A stretch of 64,000 nucleotides of DNA from Paraburkholderia tropica (lineage in GTDB: Bacteria; Pseudomonadota; Gammaproteobacteria; Burkholderiales; Burkholderiaceae), in NCBI RefSeq assembly GCF_900109265.1, contig NZ_FNZM01000010.1, positions 62,001 through 126,000 of the forward strand, read 5' to 3'. The notes under the pieces were generated by a model, which was given only the letters and a program-made list of their open reading frames with translations, was not told where the DNA came from and ran no database searches. The position numbers were made by a program, and so were the translations under genes. This document shows, piece by piece, positions 35,458 to 43,146 of the stretch. Position 1 is the stretch's first letter, and each line of letters opens with the position of its first letter.

Positions 35458-37224
35458 ATGAGTCTCGTCGAAGTGAAAGTGCCGGATATCGGCGACTTCA
35501 AGGACATCGACGTCATCGAAGTCAACATCAAGCCGGGCGACGTGATCGAGAAGGAGCAGACGCTCGTCTCGCTCGAGTCGGACAAGGCCACGATGGAAGT
35601 GCCCAGCGATGTCGCGGGCACGGTCAAGGAAGTGAAGATCAAGGCCGGCGACAAGGCGTCGCAAGGCACGCTGGTCGCGATCGTCGAAGTGTCGGAAGGC
35701 GCGGCTGCGCCCGCGCCGAAGGCCGAAGCACCGAAGGCGGAAGCGCCCAAGGCGGCCGAAGCGCCGAAGGCTGCTGCGCCCGCGCCGCAAGCCGGCAGCT
35801 TCAGCGGCAGCGCCGACGTCGAATGCGACATGCTCGTGCTCGGCGCGGGCCCCGGCGGCTACTCGGCGGCGTTCCGCTCCGCCGACCTCGGCATGAAGAC
35901 CGTGCTGGTCGAGCGTTATGCGACGCTCGGCGGCGTGTGTCTGAACGTCGGCTGCATTCCGTCGAAGGCGCTGCTGCACACGGCGCTGGTGATCGACGAA
36001 GCCGCGTCGCTCGAATCGCACGGCATCTCGTTCGGCAAGCCGCAAGTCGATCTCGACAAGCTGCGCGACTTCAAGTCGGGCGTCGTCAAGAAGCTGACCG
36101 GCGGTCTCGCCGGCATGGCCAAGGCGCGCAAGGTCGAAGTCGTGACGGGCCTCGGCTCGTTCATCGATCCGCACCACATGGAAGTGGCGGGCGAGGGCGG
36201 CAAGAAGATCGTCAAGTTCAAGCAGGCGATCATCGCAGCCGGTTCGCAGGCCGTGAAGCTGCCGTTCATGCCGGAAGATCCGCGCGTGGTCGATTCGACC
36301 GGCGCGCTGGAACTGCGTCAGCTGCCGCAGAAGATGCTGGTGATCGGCGGCGGCATCATCGGTCTGGAAATGGCGACCGTTTATTCGACGCTCGGCGCGC
36401 AGATCGACGTCGTGGAAATGCTGGACGGCCTGATGGCCGGCGCGGACCGCGATCTCGTGAAGGTCTGGGAGAAGTACAACGCGAAGCGCTTCGCGAATGT
36501 CATGCTCAAGACCAAAACGACGAAGGCCGAAGCGAAGGAAGACGGCATCTACGTCACGTTCGAAGGCGAAAAGGCGCCGGCCGAAGCGCAGCGTTACGAC
36601 CTCGTGCTGGTCGCCGTGGGCCGCTCGCCCAACGGCAAGAAGATCGGCGCGGACAAGGCCGGCGTGGCGGTGACGGATCGCGGCTTCATCGAAGTCGACA
36701 AGCAGATGCGCACCAACGTGCCGCACATCTTCGCGATCGGCGACGTGGTTGGCCAGCCGATGCTCGCACACAAGGCCGTGCATGAAGGCCACGTGGCGGC
36801 GGAAGCGGCGCACGGCGAGAAGGCGTACTTCGACGCGCTGCAGATCCCGTCGGTGGCTTACACCGATCCGGAAGTGGCGTGGGCCGGCAAGACGGAAGAG
36901 CAGTGCAAGGCCGAAGGCATCAAGTACGGCAAGGCCGTGTTCCCGTGGGCCGCTTCGGGCCGCGCGATCGCCAATGGCCGCGACGAGGGCTTCACCAAGC
37001 TGATTTTCGACGAAGAGACGCATCGTGTGATCGGCGGCGGCATCGTCGGTCTGAACGCGGGCGATCTGATCAGCGAAGTCTGCCTCGCGGTGGAAATGGG
37101 CGCGGATGCGACTGACATCGGCAAGACGATTCACCCGCACCCGACGCTGGGCGAATCCGTCGGCATGGCCGCCGAGCTGTACGAAGGCGTCTGTACCGAT
37201 CTGCCGCCGCAGAAAAAGAAGTAA
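35458..37224 (+). CDS. lpdA: Dihydrolipoamide dehydrogenase (PDH E3) with N-terminal lipoyl domain
   Basis: FAD enzyme that reoxidises the lipoamide of E2 using NAD. 588 residues from the ATG at 35458, longer than a plain E3 (about 475). The first 80 residues are a lipoyl domain (VKVPDIGDFKDIDVIEVNIK, LESDKATMEVPS) and a Lys/Ala/Pro linker follows. The E3 part has GAGPGGYSAAFRSADLGMKTVL, the redox disulfide GGVCLNVGCIPSKALL, the NAD-binding VIGGGIIGLEMATVY and the C-terminal active-site HPHPTLGES. This lipoyl-E3 form is known in betaproteobacteria and Neisseria. Last gene of the operon; a terminator follows. Confidence 0.96.
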   Translation: MSLVEVKVPDIGDFKDIDVIEVNIKPGDVIEKEQTLVSLESDKATMEVPSDVAGTVKEVKIKAGDKASQGTLVAIVEVSEGAAAPAPKAEAPKAEAPKAAEAPKAAAPAPQAGSFSGSADVECDMLVLGAGPGGYSAAFRSADLGMKTVLVERYATLGGVCLNVGCIPSKALLHTALVIDEAASLESHGISFGKPQVDLDKLRDFKSGVVKKLTGGLAGMAKARKVEVVTGLGSFIDPHHMEVAGEGGKKIVKFKQAIIAAGSQAVKLPFMPEDPRVVDSTGALELRQLPQKMLVIGGGIIGLEMATVYSTLGAQIDVVEMLDGLMAGADRDLVKVWEKYNAKRFANVMLKTKTTKAEAKEDGIYVTFEGEKAPAEAQRYDLVLVAVGRSPNGKKIGADKAGVAVTDRGFIEVDKQMRTNVPHIFAIGDVVGQPMLAHKAVHEGHVAAEAAHGEKAYFDALQIPSVAYTDPEVAWAGKTEEQCKAEGIKYGKAVFPWAASGRAIANGRDEGFTKLIFDEETHRVIGGGIVGLNAGDLISEVCLAVEMGADATDIGKTIHPHPTLGESVGMAAELYEGVCTDLPPQKKK

Positions 37225-37278
37225 GACGTGGCGTGCCGCTGTCGCAGGCGGCATGCACGTAAGCAGACAGACGTAAGC

Positions 37279-37312
37279 AAACGGCGCACTCCGCAGGGAG
37301 TGCGCCGTTTTT
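37279..37312 (+). terminator. Terminator of the aceE-aceF-lpdA operon
   Basis: AAACGGCGCACTCC / GGAGTGCGCCGTTT, a 14-bp stem with a GCAG loop, then TT and a pyrimidine tail. Confidence 0.92.
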
Positions 37313-37378
37313 CTTCATGCGACGCCTGGATCTTTCTGATCGGGCTGGCGGGTAGGTCGAGAGGCGCGCCGGAGCGGT

Positions 37379-37405
37379 AAAAAAGATTCCCGGTCGGCGA
37401 CCGGG
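37379..37405 (-). terminator. Terminator of the phasin gene
   Basis: Read on the minus strand: CCCGGTC, 3-nt loop, GACCGGG, then AATC and a run of six T. It is about 140 bp past the phasin stop, so the transcript would have a long 3' tail. Confidence 0.75.
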
Positions 37406-37545
37406 TAAGCGGCACGCCTTGCAGCATGCCGGAGCGTCGGTGCCGGAGCGCGCAGCCGTTGCAGCGCGCGCTCCGGTTCGGCGGGTATCAGTTATCAGTC
37501 AGCCGACAGCCGGCGTGCGCCGGCGCTGTGTGCCGACAACCGGCC

Positions 37546-38118
37546 TCAGACCGTCTTCTTGGCCGAAGCGGAAGCCGAGCGCGAGGCTTGTGCGGCAGCC
37601 TTGCTGGCCGCGGCGGTGGCGGCGTTGAAGTTGCTTTCGGCCATTTCGACCGCTTGCTTGGTGGCCTTGTGGACCGTTTCGTAGGTCGTGTTCGCGGCGT
37701 TGATGGCCGACTTGATCACGGCGACGGCGGTTTCTGAACCGGCGGGCGCGTTCTTCGCGACGTTGTCGACGAGCGACTGCACCTTGCGGTTCTGCTCTTC
37801 GTAGTGGGCTTCGGCGACCTTCGCGAATTCGGCTTGCGTGGCCGACGCGATTTCATACACGTGGCGGCCGTACGAGAGCACCTTTTCGGCGAGCGGTTGC
37901 GCATAGCTCGACTGGAGCGCGAGCAGTTCCTGCGCATCCTTCACCGACAACGCGCGCTGTGCGTGTTCCTGCGATTCCGCCAGATTCGAGCGAACGGCCT
38001 GAAGATTCAATTCGACCAGCTTTTCCACGCCTTCGAAGGCCTTGCCGGTCAGGCCGAACAGGGTTTCGAGGTTGGCTTTTTGGGCGGCGACGAATTGCTC
38101 AGGGGTCAGCAGACTCAT
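37546..38118 (-). CDS. phaP: Phasin family protein (PHA granule-associated)
   Basis: A 190-residue helical, Ala/Lys-rich protein. Phasin_2-type features: LLTPEQFVAAQKANLETLFGLTGKAFEGVEKLVELNLQAVR, then the QELLALQSSYAQPLAEKVLSYGRHVYEIA segment, and a low-complexity Ala/Ser tail (AAASKAAAQASRSASASAKK). Phasins coat polyhydroxyalkanoate granules and control their size and number. Multiple paralogues are usual in Burkholderiales, so the paralogue number cannot be told. The upstream region contains two identical 12-mers 60 bp apart that may bind the regulator PhaR. Confidence 0.88.
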   Translation of the reverse strand: MSLLTPEQFVAAQKANLETLFGLTGKAFEGVEKLVELNLQAVRSNLAESQEHAQRALSVKDAQELLALQSSYAQPLAEKVLSYGRHVYEIASATQAEFAKVAEAHYEEQNRKVQSLVDNVAKNAPAGSETAVAVIKSAINAANTTYETVHKATKQAVEMAESNFNAATAAASKAAAQASRSASASAKKTV

Positions 38119-38203
38119 GTTTACGCTCCTGGATGGTTAGCGGCCTCGTGTGGGTGCGCCGCCTGGAGTAAGTGGCAAGACGCTGGTGATCTGCCGGACG
38201 CTT

Positions 38204-38275
38204 TGGTGCGTCGCAACATTGAAGACGATTTTAGGATGCCTGAGGCGAAAGTCAAGCGTCTTGTGGTGCGTCGCA
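38204..38275. repeat. Two copies of TGGTGCGTCGCA, 60 bp apart, upstream of phasin
   Basis: Identical copies at 38204-38215 and 38264-38275. The second is part of a short dyad (GGTGCG / CGCACC). Position is about 86 and 146 bp upstream of the phasin start, suitable for a regulator such as PhaR, though the binding protein is not known. Confidence 0.5.
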
Positions 38276-38797
38276 CCATGTCATTTAATTGTTATTAAAC
38301 AAGCACTTATGCGATTGGCATGTGGCAATTTGCATGCCTGTTGGCAATGTGCGGCATGGCGCCACGGGCGCGCACGCGCAAACCGGCGCCTGGCCTTGCT
38401 GGACAAGGCCAGGCATATGCGCGCTGATTCTGGCAAGATTGAGGCTGACGGCGCATCGGAGGTTGTGCCGTCAGATTCGAGGAAGCCTCATGCGGGATTT
38501 CACTTAACGCGTCCACCAGATTGCGTCACGGAACGTTAAAGATTCATTCCGGTCGAACGCGCGTCGTGCGTTTAGGCGGCATAGGCGTCTGAGCATCGTC
38601 CCCGGTATTTATCCCACATCAAGTTCTGCATGACGTGCGCCGTTAATGCGTAGGCGACAGCAATAGTCGCCGGCCATTGGCGCAGCAGGGCGGGACCGCC
38701 CGGACGATTGTCTCTGTCCATCGAGAATGCGAAGCATATTGGTCTACTCAATCAAGAACCAGATTTCGGTTTAACGAGTAGCCATAAGTGCTTCAAT

Positions 38798-38826
38798 TTG
38801 CGAATTTTTCGTGGTTTTACTACACT
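38798..38826 (+). promoter_or_regulatory. Sigma-70 promoter of pbpG
   Basis: TTGCGA, exactly 17 nt, TACACT; predicted start about 38833, 29 bases before the ATG. Confidence 0.55.
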
Positions 38827-38861
38827 TGGCGAACGATCCCGCCGCTCCATCCAGAACACCA

Positions 38862-40037
38862 ATGAAATCCGACAAATTCCTGTCGTTCAAGCTGGTGCCC
38901 TCATCGGTTGTCAGCACCGCGCTGTCGGTGGCTGTGTCCGTGGCCATCAGCACGACGCTATTCGTGCCCGAAGGCGCGTTTGCTGCGTCGCAGAACACCG
39001 CTGCGGCCAAGACGGCCAAGGCGAAGAAGTCCACCAAGAAGGTTGCGCCGGCATCGGCCAAGGTTGCGAAGAAGGCGGGCGCTGCCCGCACCGTCGCGGC
39101 CAAGGACGACGACGCGCGCCCGGTGGCCAAGAAACGCCGCGTGGCCTACACGATGAACGGCCGCCATCACACGGCCGTGCGCCGCGTGGCGTTCGAGCCG
39201 CGTCAGCCCACCGCCGGTCAGGCGTTTGGCCTCCACGAGACGCCCGATTCGCTGATGCTGCGCTCGGGTGTGGCCTATGTGGTCGATCAGAATTCGCTCG
39301 AACCGCTGTTCGACAAGAACTCGCGCGCCGTGGTGCCGATCGCCTCGATCTCGAAGCTCATGACCGCGATGGTCGTGCTCGACTCGAAGGCGCCGCTCAC
39401 CGAGCAGATCGAAGTCACCGACGAAGATCGCGACTACGAGAAGAACACGGGCTCGCGCCTGTCGGTCGGCTCGGTGCTGTCGCGTGAAGACATGCTGCAC
39501 ATCGCACTGATGGCGTCGGAAAACCGCGCGGCCGCCGCGCTCTCGCGCTACTACCCGGGCGGCCGTCCGGCGTTCATCGCCGCGATGAACGCCAAGGCGA
39601 AGCAGCTCGGCATGACCGACACGCATTTCGAGAACTCCACGGGTTTGACGAGCCACAACGTGTCGAGCGCGCGCGACCTCGTGAAGATGGTCAACGCGGC
39701 GTATCAGTACCCGATGATCCGTCAGTTCTCGACCGATCGCAGCTACGACGTGTTCACGGGCAAGCGCAACCTCGCCTACAACAGCACGAACGCGCTGATC
39801 CGCAATCCGTCGTGGGACATCGGCTTGCAGAAGACCGGCTTTATCAACGAAGCCGGCGAGTGCCTCGTGATGCAGACGGTCGTGCATGGCCGTCCGGTGA
39901 TCATGGTGCTGCTCGATTCGAGCGGCAAGTACTCGCGCTTCGCCGACGCTACGCGCGTGCGCACGTGGCTGGACAACGGCGGCGCCGACCAGCAGCCGCG
40001 TATCACGAGCGCGGACGCGGGCGGCGCGGGGACCTGA
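38862..40037 (+). CDS. pbpG: D-alanyl-D-alanine endopeptidase (PBP7-like)
   Basis: A periplasmic S11-family peptidase that cuts peptidoglycan cross-links. 391 residues from the ATG at 38862. The N-terminal signal segment (SSVVSTALSVAVSVAISTTLFVPEGAFAA) is followed by a very Lys/Ala-rich stretch of about 60 residues. The S11 domain starts near residue 115. Triad motifs: IASISKLMTAM (SxxK), ASENRAAAAL (SxN) and LQKTGFINEAG (KTG). The basic linker may tether it to the wall or anionic polymers. A strong terminator follows. Confidence 0.9.
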   Translation: MKSDKFLSFKLVPSSVVSTALSVAVSVAISTTLFVPEGAFAASQNTAAAKTAKAKKSTKKVAPASAKVAKKAGAARTVAAKDDDARPVAKKRRVAYTMNGRHHTAVRRVAFEPRQPTAGQAFGLHETPDSLMLRSGVAYVVDQNSLEPLFDKNSRAVVPIASISKLMTAMVVLDSKAPLTEQIEVTDEDRDYEKNTGSRLSVGSVLSREDMLHIALMASENRAAAALSRYYPGGRPAFIAAMNAKAKQLGMTDTHFENSTGLTSHNVSSARDLVKMVNAAYQYPMIRQFSTDRSYDVFTGKRNLAYNSTNALIRNPSWDIGLQKTGFINEAGECLVMQTVVHGRPVIMVLLDSSGKYSRFADATRVRTWLDNGGADQQPRITSADAGGAGT

Positions 40038-40070
40038 GCCGCATCGCGCCAATACCGAGTTCGTCTCGCA

Positions 40071-40099
40071 AAACGCCCCGCTACTGCGGGGCGTTTTTG
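40071..40099 (+). terminator. Terminator of pbpG
   Basis: AAAACGCCCCG, 6-nt loop, CGGGGCGTTTTT; stem of at least 9 bp with a T-run. Confidence 0.92.
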
Positions 40100-40235
40100 T
40101 TTTCAGGCGTCGCTCCAACGAGCGTCGGGCGAGCGCCTACGCCATCCGGCCAGCTTTATGGGCGCCGGTTCAATCGGCAAGATTTCCAGTGATGAATCAA
40201 GGCGGCCGGCCGGGCATCGAGTTCGGCTGGAGTTT

Positions 40236-40259
40236 GATAGTTGTCAGTTGACAACTATC
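40236..40259. promoter_or_regulatory. Perfect palindromic operator over the -35 box of the HicA-like gene
   Basis: Arms GATAGTTGTC and GACAACTATC are exact reverse complements separated by AGTT. The right arm includes most of the promoter's TTGACA -35 hexamer (40248-40253), so a bound protein would block polymerase. The HTH protein encoded second in the operon is the natural candidate ligand. Confidence 0.75.
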
Positions 40260-40276
40260 TTGACGATACATACACT
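40248..40276 (+). promoter_or_regulatory. Near-consensus sigma-70 promoter of the two-gene module
   Basis: TTGACA, exactly 17 nt, TACACT. Predicted transcription start is about 40283, only a few bases before the ATG at 40287, implying a very short leader. Confidence 0.75.
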
Positions 40277-40286
40277 GGGTGGGTCG

Positions 40287-40670
40287 ATGAGACGATCGCA
40301 TGCGAAGAAAGAGGTCGAGGCGGCACTGGTTTATGCCGAGACTCGAGGTTGGTTAGTTATACCAGGTAAAGGCCGCAGCCATGCGTGGGGGAAGATGTTT
40401 TGTCCGCTCAACCAGGGCGATTGCCGTTGCGGCGAATTTTGCATCACGAGCATCTGGAGCACCCCGCGCAACGCGGGCAATCACGCGAACATGCTCAGGC
40501 GCGTGGTGGACAACTGTACGGCGCAGCCGAAGGGACCGCCCGGCACGCCATTCAGCGTGCCGCCGGGCAGTGCGGCCGGGGGCGTGCCGCATGAGGCAAG
40601 GTCACGGCGGCCCGTTGTAGCCCGCGAGCACGAGTCATGCACGCGCAATGCACCAGTAACGCACGAATAA
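40287..40670 (+). CDS. HicA-like small protein, candidate toxin
   Basis: 127 residues from the ATG at 40287. The first 75 residues have the layout of a HicA mRNA-interferase fold: helix (KKEVEAALVYAETRGWLVI), a turn with the candidate catalytic His in GKGRSHAWGKM, a Cys-containing strand (CPLNQGDCRCGEFCITSIW) and a last helix (NHANMLRRVVDNC). Compared with classical HicA it has five conserved-looking Cys and a Pro-rich tail of about 50 residues. Assignment is by pattern, not sequence identity. It precedes an HTH protein gene by 14 bp with AGGAG between, the usual toxin-first order of hicAB. Confidence 0.55.
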   Translation: MRRSHAKKEVEAALVYAETRGWLVIPGKGRSHAWGKMFCPLNQGDCRCGEFCITSIWSTPRNAGNHANMLRRVVDNCTAQPKGPPGTPFSVPPGSAAGGVPHEARSRRPVVAREHESCTRNAPVTHE

Positions 40671-40684
40671 GGCAGGAGTCAGGC

Positions 40685-41209
40685 ATGGAATACGTTTTCA
40701 CGCTCAAGTATCAGCTTGCACCGGAAGACAGCGACCACAACGTGCTCGTCGAACGGCTCGCGCAGGCGGGCTGCGACGACGCCACCATCGGCGTAGGCTT
40801 GCCGGGGCGCATTGCGCTGGCGTTCACGCGTGACAGCGCAACGGCATGGGAAGCCATCTACACGGCCTTGCAGAACGTGAAGGAGGCGGTGCCGTCCGCG
40901 CGGCTCGTGGAAGCGGCGCCCGACTTCGTCGGTTTGACCGACGTCGCGGACATGACGGGCATGTCGCGACAGAACATGCGCAAGCTCATGCTCGTTCACG
41001 CAGACGACTTTCCGCAGCCGGTCCACGAAGGCAGTCCCTCGCTCTGGCATCTGAGCGACATTCTTGCGTGGCTCGTTGGCCGCGATGGTTACAGCATCAG
41101 CGCGGCGCTGCTCGAAACGGCGCGCTCGGCCCGGCAGGTCAATCTCGCGAAAGAGGCGCGTGCGCTCGATACGCAGATTGACCGGCAACTCGAAGCACTC
41201 GTGGGATGA
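40685..41209 (+). CDS. HTH DNA-binding protein, candidate antitoxin/autorepressor
   Basis: 174 residues. The N-terminal part (about 1-85) is an alpha/beta domain (YVFTLKYQLAPEDSDHNVLV, then IALAFTRDSATAWEAIYTALQNVKEAVPSARLVEAAPDF) that could be a HicB-type degenerate fold. The middle has an AlpA/MerR-like helix-turn-helix: VGLTDVADMTGMSRQNMRKLM, followed by HEGSPSLWHLSDILAWL. The C-terminus is helical (KEARALDTQIDRQLEALV). It is co-transcribed with the HicA-like gene and is the likely binder of the palindrome upstream. AGGAG precedes the ATG. Alternatively it is a simple regulator without toxin partner. Confidence 0.65.
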   Translation: MEYVFTLKYQLAPEDSDHNVLVERLAQAGCDDATIGVGLPGRIALAFTRDSATAWEAIYTALQNVKEAVPSARLVEAAPDFVGLTDVADMTGMSRQNMRKLMLVHADDFPQPVHEGSPSLWHLSDILAWLVGRDGYSISAALLETARSARQVNLAKEARALDTQIDRQLEALVG

Positions 41210-41248
41210 GTTCTGCACGCTAGCTCGCGCGCGGGAATTTGCGGGCGC

Positions 41249-41275
41249 AAAAAAGCGGAGGACCTGCCTCCGCTT
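41249..41275 (-). terminator. Terminator between the HTH gene and the IclR gene
   Basis: On the minus strand AAGCGGAGG, 5-nt loop, CCTCCGCTT then a T-run (six T). It ends IclR transcription and may stop the plus-strand operon too. Confidence 0.85.
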
Positions 41276-41310
41276 CGTGTGCCGCGACGCCGTGCGTCAG
41301 TGTGCCGGTC

Positions 41311-42111
41311 TCACGCGGTGTGAACGTGTCCGTCGACCGGTTCCGGGTGATAACCCAGCGACTCCGAAATCGTCAGCGCGGTCTTGCTCAACTGACCGAG
41401 CCACGAGTCCTGCAGGCGATCCGCAGGCGCGGAAAGTGAGAGGCCCGCCACGAGCTTGCCGGTGTCGTCGTAAATACCCGCGGCAATGCAGCGAACGCCC
41501 AGCTCGAGCTCTTCGTTATCGCGCGCGCACGATTCCTGGCGCACATGCGTGAGTTCGCGTTCGAGGCGGCTGAGGTCAGTAATGCTGTTGCGCGTATGAC
41601 CCGAGAGGCCGGTGCGCGTTGCATAAGCGCGCACGCGGGTGGCTTCGTCGGCGGCGAGAAAAAGCTTGCCCACCGAAGTGAGGTGCAGCGGCGCGCGGCC
41701 GCCAATGGCGCGCACGACCTGCATGCCCGAGCGCTCCGAATACGCGCGTTCGATATACACGATTTCGTCGCCCTGGCGTACGGAGAGATTGACCGTCTGC
41801 CCGGTGAGGCGGTGCAGTTCGCGCATCGGCGAAAGCGCTGCGTCACGCACCGAAAGGCGCGCTTTCACGAGGTTGCCGAGTTCGAGCAGACGCATGCCCA
41901 GCCGGTATGTGCCGGGGTCGGAGCGGTCCACCAGACGGCAACTCACCATATCGTTGAGGATACGGTGCGCAGTCGAGGGGTGCAGCTCGGTACGTTGCGC
42001 CAGTTCTTTCAGGCTGACGGGGTCGGTGTGCGCGGCAAGTGCGTCTAGGAGCCGCATCATGCGCTCGATCACCTGAATCGAGGTCTTCGGATCCGGATTC
42101 GTGTCGCTCAT
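41311..42111 (-). CDS. IclR family transcriptional regulator
   Basis: 266 residues from the ATG at 42111. The N-terminal winged helix (TSIQVIERMMRLLDALAA, VSLKELAQRTELHPSTAHRILNDMVSCRLVD) is followed by the C-terminal effector domain (LSVRQGDEIVYIERAYSERSG, GRAPLHLTSVGKLFLA, ELELGVRCIAAGIYDDTGKLVAGLSLSAP). It is divergent from lutAB, so lactate (or a related hydroxy-acid) control of that operon is the natural guess, but the effector is not known. The divergent gap is 223 bp. A terminator follows the stop. Confidence 0.92.
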   Translation of the reverse strand: MSDTNPDPKTSIQVIERMMRLLDALAAHTDPVSLKELAQRTELHPSTAHRILNDMVSCRLVDRSDPGTYRLGMRLLELGNLVKARLSVRDAALSPMRELHRLTGQTVNLSVRQGDEIVYIERAYSERSGMQVVRAIGGRAPLHLTSVGKLFLAADEATRVRAYATRTGLSGHTRNSITDLSRLERELTHVRQESCARDNEELELGVRCIAAGIYDDTGKLVAGLSLSAPADRLQDSWLGQLSKTALTISESLGYHPEPVDGHVHTA

Positions 42112-42334
42112 GGGTGCAATTTCGTTTGACGCGTGAAGCGGAAAATTCATTGTATCTCGTATTGTGAAAAAAGTAAGCGCCTAGCGAGCCTCGTTGCTGC
42201 ACTGCCGCAGTGCCGGATCAAGCGCACTGAGGCTAGCTGTTGGGCGCCGCGGGGCGAGAGAAACCCGGGCAGCCCCGCGTTGGTGACGGGCGCGAAACAT
42301 CGGATAATCGGGGACGGTTTTTAGGAGGAATCCC

Positions 42335-43057
42335 ATGCGAGTCGGTTTGTTCGTCACTTGCCTCATCGACACGATGCGTCCCGAGATCGGTTTTTCGACG
42401 ATCAAACTGCTCGAATCGGCGGGCTACGAAGTCGTCGTGCCGCCCGCGCAAACCTGCTGCGGTCAGCCGGCCTACAACTCGGGCGAACGCGCGCTGGCGC
42501 GCGATCTGGCCGAAAAGACGCTGCGCGAATTCGAACAGTTCGACTATGTGGTCATACCGTCGGGCTCGTGCGGCGGCATGATCCGCGCGCACTACGGCGA
42601 CCTGTTTCGCGACGACCCCGAGCTCATGTCGCGCTACGGCAAGCTGCGCGAGCGCGTATTCGAGCTGACCGACTTTCTGGTCAACGTGGCGAAGGTCGCG
42701 TTGCCCGAAGGCGAGTTTCGCGGTCCGGTCACCTATCACGATTCGTGCTCGGGGCTGCGCGAACTGGGCGTGAAGGCGCAGCCGCGCGCGCTCCTTGCGC
42801 AACGGGGTGTCGAAGTCCACGAGATGAAGGACTGCGAGCATTGCTGCGGTTTCGGTGGCACGTTCGCGGTCAAGTACGGCGCGATTTCCACCGCGATCGC
42901 CGACGAAAAATGCATGAACGTGCAGGCGAGCGGCACGGGCGCGGTGGTGCTCGGCGACCTCGGCTGCATGCTGAACATCGAAGGGCGACTGCGTCGCACC
43001 GGCGACGCACATACGCGTGTGCTGCATATCGCACAGGTGCTGGCCGGCGACGTCTGA
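42335..43057 (+). CDS. lutA: L-lactate oxidation Fe-S subunit LutA
   Basis: 240 residues with two CCG-type domains (cysteine-rich, heterodisulfide-reductase-like) that bind Fe-S clusters. Motifs: PPAQTCCGQPAYNSG, then PSGSCGGMIRAHYG in the first half; HDSCSGLRELGVKAQPRALL and MKDCEHCCGFGGTFAVKYG in the second. In Bacillus and many proteobacteria LutABC oxidises L-lactate to pyruvate. A GGAGG sits about 10 bases before the ATG. lutB follows after 89 bp. Confidence 0.9.
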   Translation: MRVGLFVTCLIDTMRPEIGFSTIKLLESAGYEVVVPPAQTCCGQPAYNSGERALARDLAEKTLREFEQFDYVVIPSGSCGGMIRAHYGDLFRDDPELMSRYGKLRERVFELTDFLVNVAKVALPEGEFRGPVTYHDSCSGLRELGVKAQPRALLAQRGVEVHEMKDCEHCCGFGGTFAVKYGAISTAIADEKCMNVQASGTGAVVLGDLGCMLNIEGRLRRTGDAHTRVLHIAQVLAGDV

Positions 43058-43146
43058 CGCGTCGCGCTGTCGCGCCAACGCGTACGCCAACGCCGTACGC
43101 TGCTCCATCCGCACGTTCACGCCACTTAATTGCCCGACACTCCGCC

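Larger units (their letters stand above)
38119..38861. other. Long intergenic region between phasin and pbpG
   Basis: 743 bp with no convincing gene. It contains the divergent upstream regions of phasin (minus) and pbpG (plus), a duplicated 12-mer at 38204 and 38264, an AT-rich patch near 38280-38300, and the pbpG promoter near 38800. Short open frames here lack start context and protein-like composition. A small RNA or a short peptide cannot be excluded. Confidence 0.5.

Noticed and set aside
33687..35831. Long minus-strand ORF across aceF and lpdA
   Set aside because: Shadow of two coding genes, low-complexity Ala/Gly/Arg; no independent support.
38708..39487. Plus-strand ORF overlapping pbpG
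   Set aside because: Out-of-frame with the signal-peptide and SxxK/KTG motifs; basic noise composition.
42358..43146. Upstream extension of the lutB frame
   Set aside because: It overlaps lutA in another frame and is Arg-rich noise; lutB begins naturally at 43147.
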